Shown: piece after piece, positions 25,903 through 34,400 of the stretch
Layout: each line of letters begins with the position of its first letter
Numbering within the stretch: position 1 is the first letter of the stretch
NCBI GenBank assembly: GCA_963736455.1
Contig: CAVTON010000001.1
Span: forward strand, 1,860,001 to 1,924,000
Origin: DAHUXD01 sp963736455
Lineage (GTDB): Bacteria > Acidobacteriota > Thermoanaerobaculia > UBA5066 > Gp7-AA6
Reading direction: 5' to 3'
DNA length: 64,000 bases
Program-made: the position numbers and the translations under genes
The notes under the pieces: model-generated
The model's database searches: none
What the model was told of the DNA's origin: nothing
Seen by the model: the letters and a program-made list of their open reading frames with translations, nothing else

Positions 25903-28506
25903 ATGCGCACGCGCACGCTGTCGGTTCTGTGTTTCGCGATCGCCTGCGCCGCGGCTTCCGCGGAGACGCTTCGCCAGAAGGTCGATCCGTGGGTCCTCGA
26001 CACCGCCGCCCGAGGGGACACGGAGTTTCTCGTCCTCCTGCGCGATCAGGCGGACCTGCGTGGCGCGAGCGCCCTCCCGACCCGGACCGAGAAGAGCGCC
26101 TTCGTCGCGGACGCCCTCGCCGCCACGGCCGCGCGGACGCAGTCTCCCCTTCTCGCCTTCCTGAGCGCGCGGGGCGCGGCGCACCGCTCCTATTGGGTCG
26201 CGAACTTGATCTGGGTCCGGGGCGGTCTCGATCTCGTCCGCGATCTCGCGGCGCGCGACGACGTCTTCCACATTTACGCCAATCCCCGCGCCCGCATGAG
26301 CCTGCTTCCGCCGCCCGGGTCTTCGGGGCCGGCCGCGCCGGACACGATCGAATGGGGCGTCGCCCAGGTCCATGCGCCCGACGTCTGGGCCCTCGGCTAC
26401 AAGGGCGCGGGCGTCGTGGTCGCGGGAGCCGATACCGGCTATCAGTGGGACCACCCGGCTCTAAAGCCCCACTATCGCGGCTGGACCGGTTCCGCGAATC
26501 ACAACTACAACTGGCACGACGCGATCCACGACTCCACGGGAAATCCCTGCGGGAACGACTCGCCCGCTCCCTGCGACGACTTCGGCCACGGGACGCACAC
26601 GATGGGAACCATGGTGGGCGACGACGGCGGCTCGAACCAGATCGGGGTCGCGCCGGCGGCGAAGTGGATCGGCTGCCGCAACATGGACGACGGCGCCGGC
26701 ACGCCCGCCCGCTACACCGAGTGCTTCCAGTGGTTCATCGCGCCCACGGATCTGTCCGGCCAGAATCCCGATCCCTCCAGGGCCCCGGACGTGATCAACG
26801 ACTCGTGGACCTGCCCCGCGAGCGAGGGCTGCACGGATCCGACCATCCTCCAGTCCGTGGTCGAGAGCGTGAAGGCGGCGGGAATCGAGGTCGTCGCCTC
26901 GGCCGGCAACAGCGGCTCGGCCTGCAGCACGGTCACCGATCCCCCGGCGATCTACGCGGCCGCGTTCTCCGTCGGCGCGACCGACGATTCCGACGACATC
27001 GCGGGATTCTCGAGCCGCGGACCCGTGACCTCGGACGGCAGCGGCCGCCTGAAGCCCGAGATCTCCGCTCCCGGCGTCAACGTGCGCTCGAGCTATCCGA
27101 TCAACGGCTACGCAAACCTCGACGGGACGAGCATGGCGGGACCCCACGTCGTCGGCGTCTCGGCCCTCGTGATGTCCGCAATTCCGAGCCTCATCGGCGA
27201 TCCCGATGGGGTCCAGGCGCTTCTGACGTCGTCGGCCCTCGCCCTCACGAGCGCCCAGGAGTGCGGCGGGGTTCCGGGCGATCAGATTCCGAACAACACC
27301 TTCGGCTTCGGAAGGGTGGACGCGCTCGGAGCCGTGACCGCGGACCTTTCGCTCGCCGCGGCGGGCTCTCCCGATCCGACGCTCGTCGGCGTCCCAGTCA
27401 CCTACACCTTCACGATCACGAGCTCTGGCCCCGGCACCGCCCCGGACGCCGTCGTGTCCGGGGGCCTGACGCTCTCCGCGGCGATCGAATCGGCGACGCC
27501 CAGCCAGGGCAGCTGCACGCTGCTCGCGCACGGCGCCAGCTGCGACCTCGGGCCGATGGGAAGCGGCGCCGCGGCCACGGTCACCCTCGTCGCGACGCCG
27601 ACGGCCGTCGGAACGCTGACGTGCAACGCGCTCGTGACGGGCAACGGTCACGACCCGAACTCCGGCAACGACTCGGCCCAGGTCCAGACCGCGGTGACGG
27701 ACTGTCCATTCCCGGCGCCCGCCATCTCGGTCGCCGCCTCGGTTCCCCCGGCGACGGGAAGCCTCGCCGCGGGATCGACGTCGGGGCCCGGCCACACCGA
27801 CACCTGGACGCTGACGGGCGGCTCGCTCGACGCGGGCCAGGGGACGAGCTCGATCTCGTTCACCTCGGGTGATCCCGGCACGACGATCCGCTTCCAGCTC
27901 GTCGACGCGCTCGGGGCCTGCGAGGTCGCGGCGCCGGACGCGCTCGTCTCCGTGGACTTCCTCGACGTTCCGCCGGCGAATCCGTTCCACGACTTCGTGA
28001 ACACCGTCTCGCGCGACGGGATCACGGCCGGATGCGGAGGCGGCGGCTTCTGCCCCGGCGCTGCCGTCACGCGCGCGCAGATGGCCGTCTTCCTGCTCAA
28101 GAGCCAGCTCGGCGCGGATCACGTTCCTCCTCCCGCCACGGGCACCGTCTTCGCCGACGTTCCGCAGGGATCGTTCGCCGCCGACTGGATCGAGGAGCTC
28201 TTCTCGCTCGGCGTCACGGGCGGATGCGGCGGCGGAGACTACTGTCCCGGCTCGCCGGTCACGCGCGCACAGATGGCGGTCTTCCTCCTGAAGACGCACC
28301 TCGGCTCGGACTACGCGCCGCCGGCCGCGACCGGCATCTTCGGGGACGTGCCCGTCGGCGCGTTCGCCGCCGACTGGATCGAAGACCTCTACGGGCGCGG
28401 CATCACCGGCGGCTGCAGCGCGAACCCGCTGCTCTACTGCCCCGACAACCCGAACACGCGCGGCCAGATGGCAGTGTTTCTCACGAAGACCTTCGCGCTT
28501 CCCTGA
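25903..28506 (+). CDS. Secreted subtilisin-like (S8) serine protease with SLH-like tail
   Basis: An 867-residue exported protease. It has a signal peptide (about 1-20) and a probable inhibitor-type propeptide (to about 145). The S8 catalytic domain (about 150-450) has Asp177 in GADTGYQWDHPAL, His229 in FGHGTHTMG, Asn345 region SAGNSGS, and Ser410 in GTSMAGPHVVG; the triad is complete. A DUF11-like domain (SPDPTLVGVPVTYTFTITSSG) and a WTLTGGS...GDPGTTI module follow. Three SLH-like repeats (about 684-867) end the protein. The probable role is extracellular proteolysis at the cell surface. The last 190 nt are almost identical to the end of the GH44 gene. Confidence 0.92.
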   Translation: MRTRTLSVLCFAIACAAASAETLRQKVDPWVLDTAARGDTEFLVLLRDQADLRGASALPTRTEKSAFVADALAATAARTQSPLLAFLSARGAAHRSYWVANLIWVRGGLDLVRDLAARDDVFHIYANPRARMSLLPPPGSSGPAAPDTIEWGVAQVHAPDVWALGYKGAGVVVAGADTGYQWDHPALKPHYRGWTGSANHNYNWHDAIHDSTGNPCGNDSPAPCDDFGHGTHTMGTMVGDDGGSNQIGVAPAAKWIGCRNMDDGAGTPARYTECFQWFIAPTDLSGQNPDPSRAPDVINDSWTCPASEGCTDPTILQSVVESVKAAGIEVVASAGNSGSACSTVTDPPAIYAAAFSVGATDDSDDIAGFSSRGPVTSDGSGRLKPEISAPGVNVRSSYPINGYANLDGTSMAGPHVVGVSALVMSAIPSLIGDPDGVQALLTSSALALTSAQECGGVPGDQIPNNTFGFGRVDALGAVTADLSLAAAGSPDPTLVGVPVTYTFTITSSGPGTAPDAVVSGGLTLSAAIESATPSQGSCTLLAHGASCDLGPMGSGAAATVTLVATPTAVGTLTCNALVTGNGHDPNSGNDSAQVQTAVTDCPFPAPAISVAASVPPATGSLAAGSTSGPGHTDTWTLTGGSLDAGQGTSSISFTSGDPGTTIRFQLVDALGACEVAAPDALVSVDFLDVPPANPFHDFVNTVSRDGITAGCGGGGFCPGAAVTRAQMAVFLLKSQLGADHVPPPATGTVFADVPQGSFAADWIEELFSLGVTGGCGGGDYCPGSPVTRAQMAVFLLKTHLGSDYAPPAATGIFGDVPVGAFAADWIEDLYGRGITGGCSANPLLYCPDNPNTRGQMAVFLTKTFALP

Positions 28507-28558
28507 CGCCTCCCGAGGAGTACGATGCGGTCATGATTCGCATCCCACGGAGGTCGTC

Positions 28559-29041
28559 ATGTTCTCTCGACCGTCTCGCCGGAGCCTCTCGGTCTCGACC
28601 CTGACCAGCCTCGGCGTCGTTCTCCTCGGTGCGGCGTCGCTCGCGACCGCGCAATCTCCTCCCGTTGCCGCCGGCGCCGCGCCCCACTGCGTCCCCGACG
28701 CGCACACGCTCTGCCTGAACCAGCAACGTTTCGCCGTGACGGCGGCTTTCCAGCTCACGCCGAGCGGGCCGTCCTCCGACGCCAACGCCGTCAGCCTGAC
28801 CGATCAGACGGGATACTTCTGGTTCTTCGACCCCTCGAACGTCGAGATCATCGTGAAGGTCCTCGACGCCTGCGGACCGCCCTTCAACTCGTACTGGTTC
28901 TTCGCCTCCGGCCTGACCAACGTGGGCGTCACGATCAGCGTCAAGGACCTCGCCTCGGACACGGTCAAGTTGTATTCGAACGACGTCGGCACGCCCTTCG
29001 CGCCCATCCAGGACACCTCCGCGTTCCAGACCTGCTTCTAG
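28559..29041 (+). CDS. Small exported protein of a cysteine-containing secreted family
   Basis: A 160-residue protein with a signal peptide ending SLATAQS (about residue 32), followed by a single beta-rich domain. CVPDAHTLCL opens the domain, then GYFWFFDPSNVEIIVKVLDAC, a WFFASGLTNVGV strand pair and TPFAPIQDTSAF near the end. I know this type as a recurrent secreted domain in acidobacterial genomes, without an assigned function. It has no SLH-like tail. A GGAGG ribosome site precedes the ATG. It lies between the S8 protease and GH44 genes on the same strand. A broken copy of the same domain lies at 46736-46903. Confidence 0.78.
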   Translation: MFSRPSRRSLSVSTLTSLGVVLLGAASLATAQSPPVAAGAAPHCVPDAHTLCLNQQRFAVTAAFQLTPSGPSSDANAVSLTDQTGYFWFFDPSNVEIIVKVLDACGPPFNSYWFFASGLTNVGVTISVKDLASDTVKLYSNDVGTPFAPIQDTSAFQTCF

Positions 29042-29126
29042 CCGCCGAGCCGGGTTCCGCTGTGCGTCGGGTCACACGCGATCGGAGGTGTCTCGGCTAG
29101 CGTAGCGGTCTTCGGAGGCTTGACCC

Positions 29127-31289
29127 GTGCCGACCGGAATCGCCTCGCTGCTGCTGGCATTCGCGCTCCAGGCGCCCGCGACGCCGGTGACCGTCGTCGT
29201 GGACCCGGGCGCGGGCCGCCGCGCGATCAGCCCGCTCATCTACGGCGTCAACTTCGGCGACTCCGCCCAGGCCGCCGCCCTGCACTGGCCCTCGCGGCGC
29301 TGGGGCGGCAACGGCACGACGCGCTACTCCTGGCAGGACGACATCGCGAACCACGCGAGCGACTGGTTCTTCTACGACATCGAATCCCAGCCCGATCCCG
29401 GGACGCTGCCGGACGGCTCGACCGCCGACCTCTTCATCGACGAGAACCGCGCGGACGGAAGCGAGACGATCCTCACGGTGCCGCTCATCGGCTGGACGCC
29501 GGCGGATCGGGTGAGGCGCTGGGGGTTCTCGGTCGCGAAGTACGGGGCGCAGCAGCAGACCGAGTGCACGGCGACCGGGTTTCCGGACTGGTGCCAGCCC
29601 GACGCCGGCAACGGGAATCATCCCGACGGCTCGCCCATCACCGGAAACGATCCCCACGACACGTCGCGCGAGATCGGCCCGGACTTCGTCACGGGATGGA
29701 TGCAGCACGTCGCCGGACGCGTCGGGACCGCGGGCGCGGGTGGCGTGCGGCTCTTCGCGCTCGACAACGAGCCCGACCTCTGGAACTCGACCCATCGCGA
29801 CGTCCACCCGGCGCCCCTCTCCTACGACGAGATCTGGCAGCGGACCGTGGACTACGCCTCCGCCATCAAGGCGCAGGATCCGGCGGCGCTCGTCCTCGGA
29901 CCGGTGCCCTGGGGCTGGTGCGCGTACTTCTGGTCCGCCCTCGACGGCTGCGGCGACGGCGGCCCGGACCTCCAGGCGCACGGCGGCGTGCACTATCTCG
30001 AGTGGTACCTGCAGCAGGCCCACGACTACGAGCAGGCGAACGGTCTGCGCCTGGTGGATTACCTCGACATCCACTACTACCCGCAGGCCTCGGGCGTGGC
30101 GCTGACCGACGACGAGGGCGTCGCCGCGCTCCGGCTGCGGTCCCTCAAGAGCCTCTACGACCCGTCGTACGTGGACGAATCCTGGATCGGCGATTGCTGC
30201 GGCGCCGCCGTCGAGCTCATCCCGCGGATGAAATCGTGGATCGCCGATCGCTACCCCGGCACCGAGCTCGCGATCACCGAGTACAACTGGGGCGGAGATT
30301 CCGGCATCTCGTCGGCGCTCGCGCAGGCGGAAGCGCTCGCGATCTTCGGCCGCGAAGGCGTCGACCTCGCCACGCGCTGGGTCGCGCCCGCGCCGGGAAG
30401 CCGCGTCGAAGACGCGTTCCGCCTCTATCTCGATTACGACGGACAGGGCGCGAGTATCTCGGGCGACAGCGTCTCGGCGACGAGCTCCGACGTGGACGAC
30501 GTCGGCGCCTACGCCGTCGCGGGCACGGGCACGCGGCTGTATCTGCTCCTCTTCAACAAGGCGACGTCCCCGCTCGACGCGTCGGTCGGCGCGCCGGCGG
30601 CGCTGAACTGGCGCGCCCGGCTCTGGCGCTTCGACGGCTCCGATGCGCTCGGGCCCGCCGGGACGGTCGCGCCTTCCGGAGGCTCGCTGACGCTGACTCT
30701 TCCGGCGCGCTCGGCGACGCTCGCCGCGACGCTCCTCGACTTCTCCGACGTCCCCGTCGGGCACGCTTTCTATTCCTTCGTGATGACCGCCGCGGACGAC
30801 GGAGTGTCGGCCGGCTGCGGGTCCGGCAACTTCTGCCCGGACGCGCCGGTCACGCGGGCCCAGATGGCGGTGTTTCTCCTCAAGGCGAGCCAGGGCGAGC
30901 ACTACGCGCCTCGGTCGGCGACCGGGACCGTCTTCGCCGACGTGCCGGCGACGGCCTTCGCCGCCGACTGGATCGAGGACCTCGCCTCGCGCGGCGTGAC
31001 GGGGGGCTGCGGCGGCGGCAACTACTGTCCCGACGCGCCCGTGACCCGCGCGCAGATGGCGGTCTTCCTCCTGAAGACGCACCTCGGCTCGGATTACGCG
31101 CCGCCGGCCGCCACCGGCATCTTCGGCGACGTGCCCGCCGGCGCGTTCGCCGCCGACTGGATCGAGGACCTCTACGGGCGCGGCATCACCGGCGGCTGCA
31201 GCGCGAACCCGCTGCTCTACTGCCCCGACAACCCGAACACGCGGGGCCAGATGGCGGTCTTTCTCGCCAAGACCTTTTCCCTTCAATAG
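29127..31289 (+). CDS. Secreted GH44-type glycoside hydrolase with SLH-like tail
   Basis: A 720-residue exported enzyme resembling glycoside hydrolase family 44, which contains endoglucanases and xyloglucanases. A short signal peptide (to about residue 19) is followed by RRWGGNGTTRYSW (about 57-69). The probable acid/base is Glu215 in LDNEPDLW and the nucleophile Glu385 in ITEYNWGGD. The catalytic barrel and its C-terminal beta domain end near 535, and three SLH-like repeats fill about 536-720. The start is GTG, 8 nt after GGAGG. It would place polysaccharide hydrolysis on the cell surface; the glycan is inference from family. Confidence 0.88.
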   Translation: MPTGIASLLLAFALQAPATPVTVVVDPGAGRRAISPLIYGVNFGDSAQAAALHWPSRRWGGNGTTRYSWQDDIANHASDWFFYDIESQPDPGTLPDGSTADLFIDENRADGSETILTVPLIGWTPADRVRRWGFSVAKYGAQQQTECTATGFPDWCQPDAGNGNHPDGSPITGNDPHDTSREIGPDFVTGWMQHVAGRVGTAGAGGVRLFALDNEPDLWNSTHRDVHPAPLSYDEIWQRTVDYASAIKAQDPAALVLGPVPWGWCAYFWSALDGCGDGGPDLQAHGGVHYLEWYLQQAHDYEQANGLRLVDYLDIHYYPQASGVALTDDEGVAALRLRSLKSLYDPSYVDESWIGDCCGAAVELIPRMKSWIADRYPGTELAITEYNWGGDSGISSALAQAEALAIFGREGVDLATRWVAPAPGSRVEDAFRLYLDYDGQGASISGDSVSATSSDVDDVGAYAVAGTGTRLYLLLFNKATSPLDASVGAPAALNWRARLWRFDGSDALGPAGTVAPSGGSLTLTLPARSATLAATLLDFSDVPVGHAFYSFVMTAADDGVSAGCGSGNFCPDAPVTRAQMAVFLLKASQGEHYAPRSATGTVFADVPATAFAADWIEDLASRGVTGGCGGGNYCPDAPVTRAQMAVFLLKTHLGSDYAPPAATGIFGDVPAGAFAADWIEDLYGRGITGGCSANPLLYCPDNPNTRGQMAVFLAKTFSLQ

Positions 31290-31315
31290 TTAGCGGCGAG
31301 CGCTTCACGATGGGG

Positions 31316-31358
31316 CCTGTCCGTTGCACCAGTCCGGTGCATTGACCTCGCGGACAGG
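31316..31358. promoter_or_regulatory. Nested inverted repeats in the intergenic region before 31434
   Basis: The outer stem is CCTGTCCG (31316-31323) with CGGACAGG (31351-31358). The inner stem is TGCACC (31325-31330) with GGTGCA (31336-31341). The right outer arm lies inside the spacer of a good sigma70-type promoter, so repressor binding or an RNA structure is possible. CCTGTCC/GGACAGG also forms the hairpin at 23013-23030. Confidence 0.5.
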
Positions 31359-31370
31359 GCGGCGCATACT
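31342..31370 (+). promoter_or_regulatory. Sigma70-type promoter of the sorbosone-dehydrogenase-like gene
   Basis: -35 TTGACC (31342-31347), 17-bp spacer, -10 CATACT (31365-31370). The -10 is itself flanked by GGCGGC (31359-31364 region) and GCCGCC, another small inverted repeat. The expected start is near 31377. Confidence 0.7.
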
Positions 31371-31433
31371 GCCGCCTCCGTTCCAATCGAGGGAGTCGTT
31401 CTGCAGCAGACCGCCGAACATGCGGGCGCGCGC

Positions 31434-34400
31434 GTGTCCACCGGCTTCCGACCCGAGCGCCGCCGTGCGGCCTCGCTGGCGGCCGCCCTCTTCGTGCTGG
31501 CCGCCGCCGCCCTCGCCACGAACTACAAGCAGCCGGGCTTTTCCGAGAGCGCGGTCTTCACGGGATTGACGAATCCGACCGTCGTGCGCTTTCTGCCCGA
31601 CGGCCGTGTGCTCGTCGCCGAGAAGAGCGGCCTGCTCAAGGTCTTTCCCGACCTGACGACCAACTCCTCCACGGTGGTCGCGGACCTGCGCACGGAGGTC
31701 CACAACTTCTGGGACCGCGGCCTGCTCGGCCTCGCGATCGATCCCGATTTCGCGACGAACCACTTCGTCTACGTCCTCTACGCGTACGACGCTCCGATCG
31801 GCGGCACGCCGCCCACGTGGGGCACCGCCGGCGCAACCTCCGACGGCTGCCCCACGCCGCCCGGCGCGACGACCGACGGCTGCGTCATCAGCGCGCGCCT
31901 TTCGCGGCTGACCGCCGTGGGCTCCAGCTGGACGTCGACCGAGACTCCCCTCATCAATGACTGGTGCCAGCAGTTCCCGAGCCACTCGATCGGCTCGCTC
32001 GACTTCGGCGCCGACGGATACCTCTATGTCTCCGGCGGAGACGGAGGCAACTTCAACAACGCCGACTGGGGTCAGTTCGGCGGCACGTCCGGATCTCCGC
32101 CGCCGACCGTCGCCAACCCCTGCGGCGATCCGCCCTTCCCGGCCGGGACTCCGCAGACCAAGCCCACCGCCGAGGGCGGCGCGCTACGCAGTCAGAGCCC
32201 GCGCCGCGCCCCGGGAGAGCCGCGAGTCCTGAACGGCTCGATCCTGCGCCTCGACCCCGCGACCGGCGGCGCGGCTCCGGGCAACCCGATGGGCTCCTCG
32301 GGAGACCTCAACGAGCAGCGGATCATCGGGTACGGATTCCGTAATCCCTTCCGGATGATCGTGCGGCCCGGCACCAACGAGGTGTGGGTCGCCGACGTCG
32401 GCTGGAACACCTGGGAAGAGCTCGACAAGATCCCGGATCTCTCCTCCGCGCGCAACTTCGGTTGGCCGTGTTTCGAAGGCAATGCCACGCAATACACGGG
32501 TCTCACGATCTGTCCCCCTCAAGCCCAGACGACGGCGCCTGTGCTGACTTACAACCACAGCGCGTCCGTGGTGACGGGCGACGGCTGCACGACCGGCAGC
32601 TCCTCGGTCGCCGGCATGGCGTTCTACCAGGGAGGCAGCAACTACCCGTCGAACTATCCCAACGCGCTCTTCTTCTCGGACTACTCCCGCAAGTGCATGT
32701 GGGTCATGTATGCGGACGGATCCGGAAATCCCGACCCGACCAACGTCGCGGCCTTCGCCAACACGGCCGCCGGGCCCGTCGACCTCCGCATCGGACCGGA
32801 CGGAAATCTCTTCTACGTGGACTTCGATGGCGGACGCGTCATGGAAGTCCGCTACGGCCTTTCGGCGATCGCAACGGCCTCGCCGACCTCCGGAACGGCG
32901 CCGCTGACGGTGCAGTTCGACGGAACCGGCTCGCTGCCCGCGCAGCCCGGCGACACGCTGTCCTACGCCTGGGACCTCGATGGAGACGGCGACTTCGATG
33001 ATGCCTCCGGCGCGCAGCCGTCCTTCACGTACGCGGCGCCCGGGACCTACACGGCGAAACTGAAGGTGACCGACCAGCGCGGAGCGTCCTCGGAGAGCGC
33101 CGCGATCTCGATCGAGGCCGGCAACACCGCCCCGACGGCCTTCGTGGACACGCCGGCGGCAAGCCTGACCTGGAAGGTCGCCGACGTGATCTCCTTCAGC
33201 GGCCACGCGACGGATCCCCAGGATGGAACCCTTCCGCCGGCGTCGCTCTCGTGGAAAGTCATCATCCACCACTGCCCGTCCACCTGCCACACGCACCTCT
33301 ATCAGACCTTCGATGGCGTGGCCGGCGGCTCGTTTCCCGCGCCCGACCACGAGTACCCGTCCTACCTCGAAGTCCAGCTCACCGCGACCGACGCGCAGGG
33401 CCTGACCGGAACGGCGAGCGTCGATCTCTACCCCCAGACCACTTCGCTCAACTTCCTCACGAGCCCTCCGGGACTCTCGCTGACCGTCGGCACGTCGCCG
33501 CCGCAGACGGCGCCCTTCACGCAGACGGTCATCGTGGGTTCCGTCAACGCGGTCCAGGCCACGTCGCCGCAGGGCGCGTACCCGAACGTGTGGGACTTCG
33601 TGTCGTGGTCCGATGGGGGCGCGCAGAACCACAACATCACCGCTCCCGCCGAGGCCTCGAGCTACACCGCCGCCTATGCGACGCATGCGGATCTCTCGAT
33701 CGCCGCCTCCGCCGCGCCCGAGCCCGTGGGCGCCGGCGCGGCGCTCGTCGACACGTTCTCCGTCGCCAACGCGGGGCCCTCCCAGGCGAACAATGTCTCG
33801 GTTGCCGTGACCCTGCCGTCCGGCGCGGCCTTCGTCTCGGCGGGTGGATCGGGCTGGAGCTGCAGCGGCTCCGGACCCGTGACCTGCGGACTGGCGTCCC
33901 TCGGGATCGGCCCGGCCGCGCCCCTGGTCGTCAACCTCACCGCCCCGGCCGAGGCGGGCGTCATCACCGGCTCGGCCTCGGTCTCGTCGGCGACCGCCGA
34001 CCTCGTCACCGTCAACAACTCGGCGTCGTCGACCTCCACCGTCTTCGCGCGCGCCGACCTGTCCATCGGCCAGTCCGGAGCGCCCGCCGCGATCTGCGCC
34101 GGCTCGGCAATCACCTACGCGCTCGCCGTGTCGAACGCGGGGCCCTCGACGGCGACCTCCGTCTCCGTTTCGGACGCGCTGCCCGCCGGAGCCGCGTTCG
34201 TCTCGGCCTCGGGCGCAGGCTGGATCTGCAGCGGCGCGGCGACGGTGACGTGCACGCGGCCGTCCCTTCCGACCGGGGCGGCGCCGCCGATCACGGTCTC
34301 GATCACGGCGCCCACCTCGGCGGGAACGGCCGTCAACGCCGTCTCGGTGTCCTCGGCCGTGAACGACCCCGCCGCCGGCAACAACACCGCGAGCGCCTCG

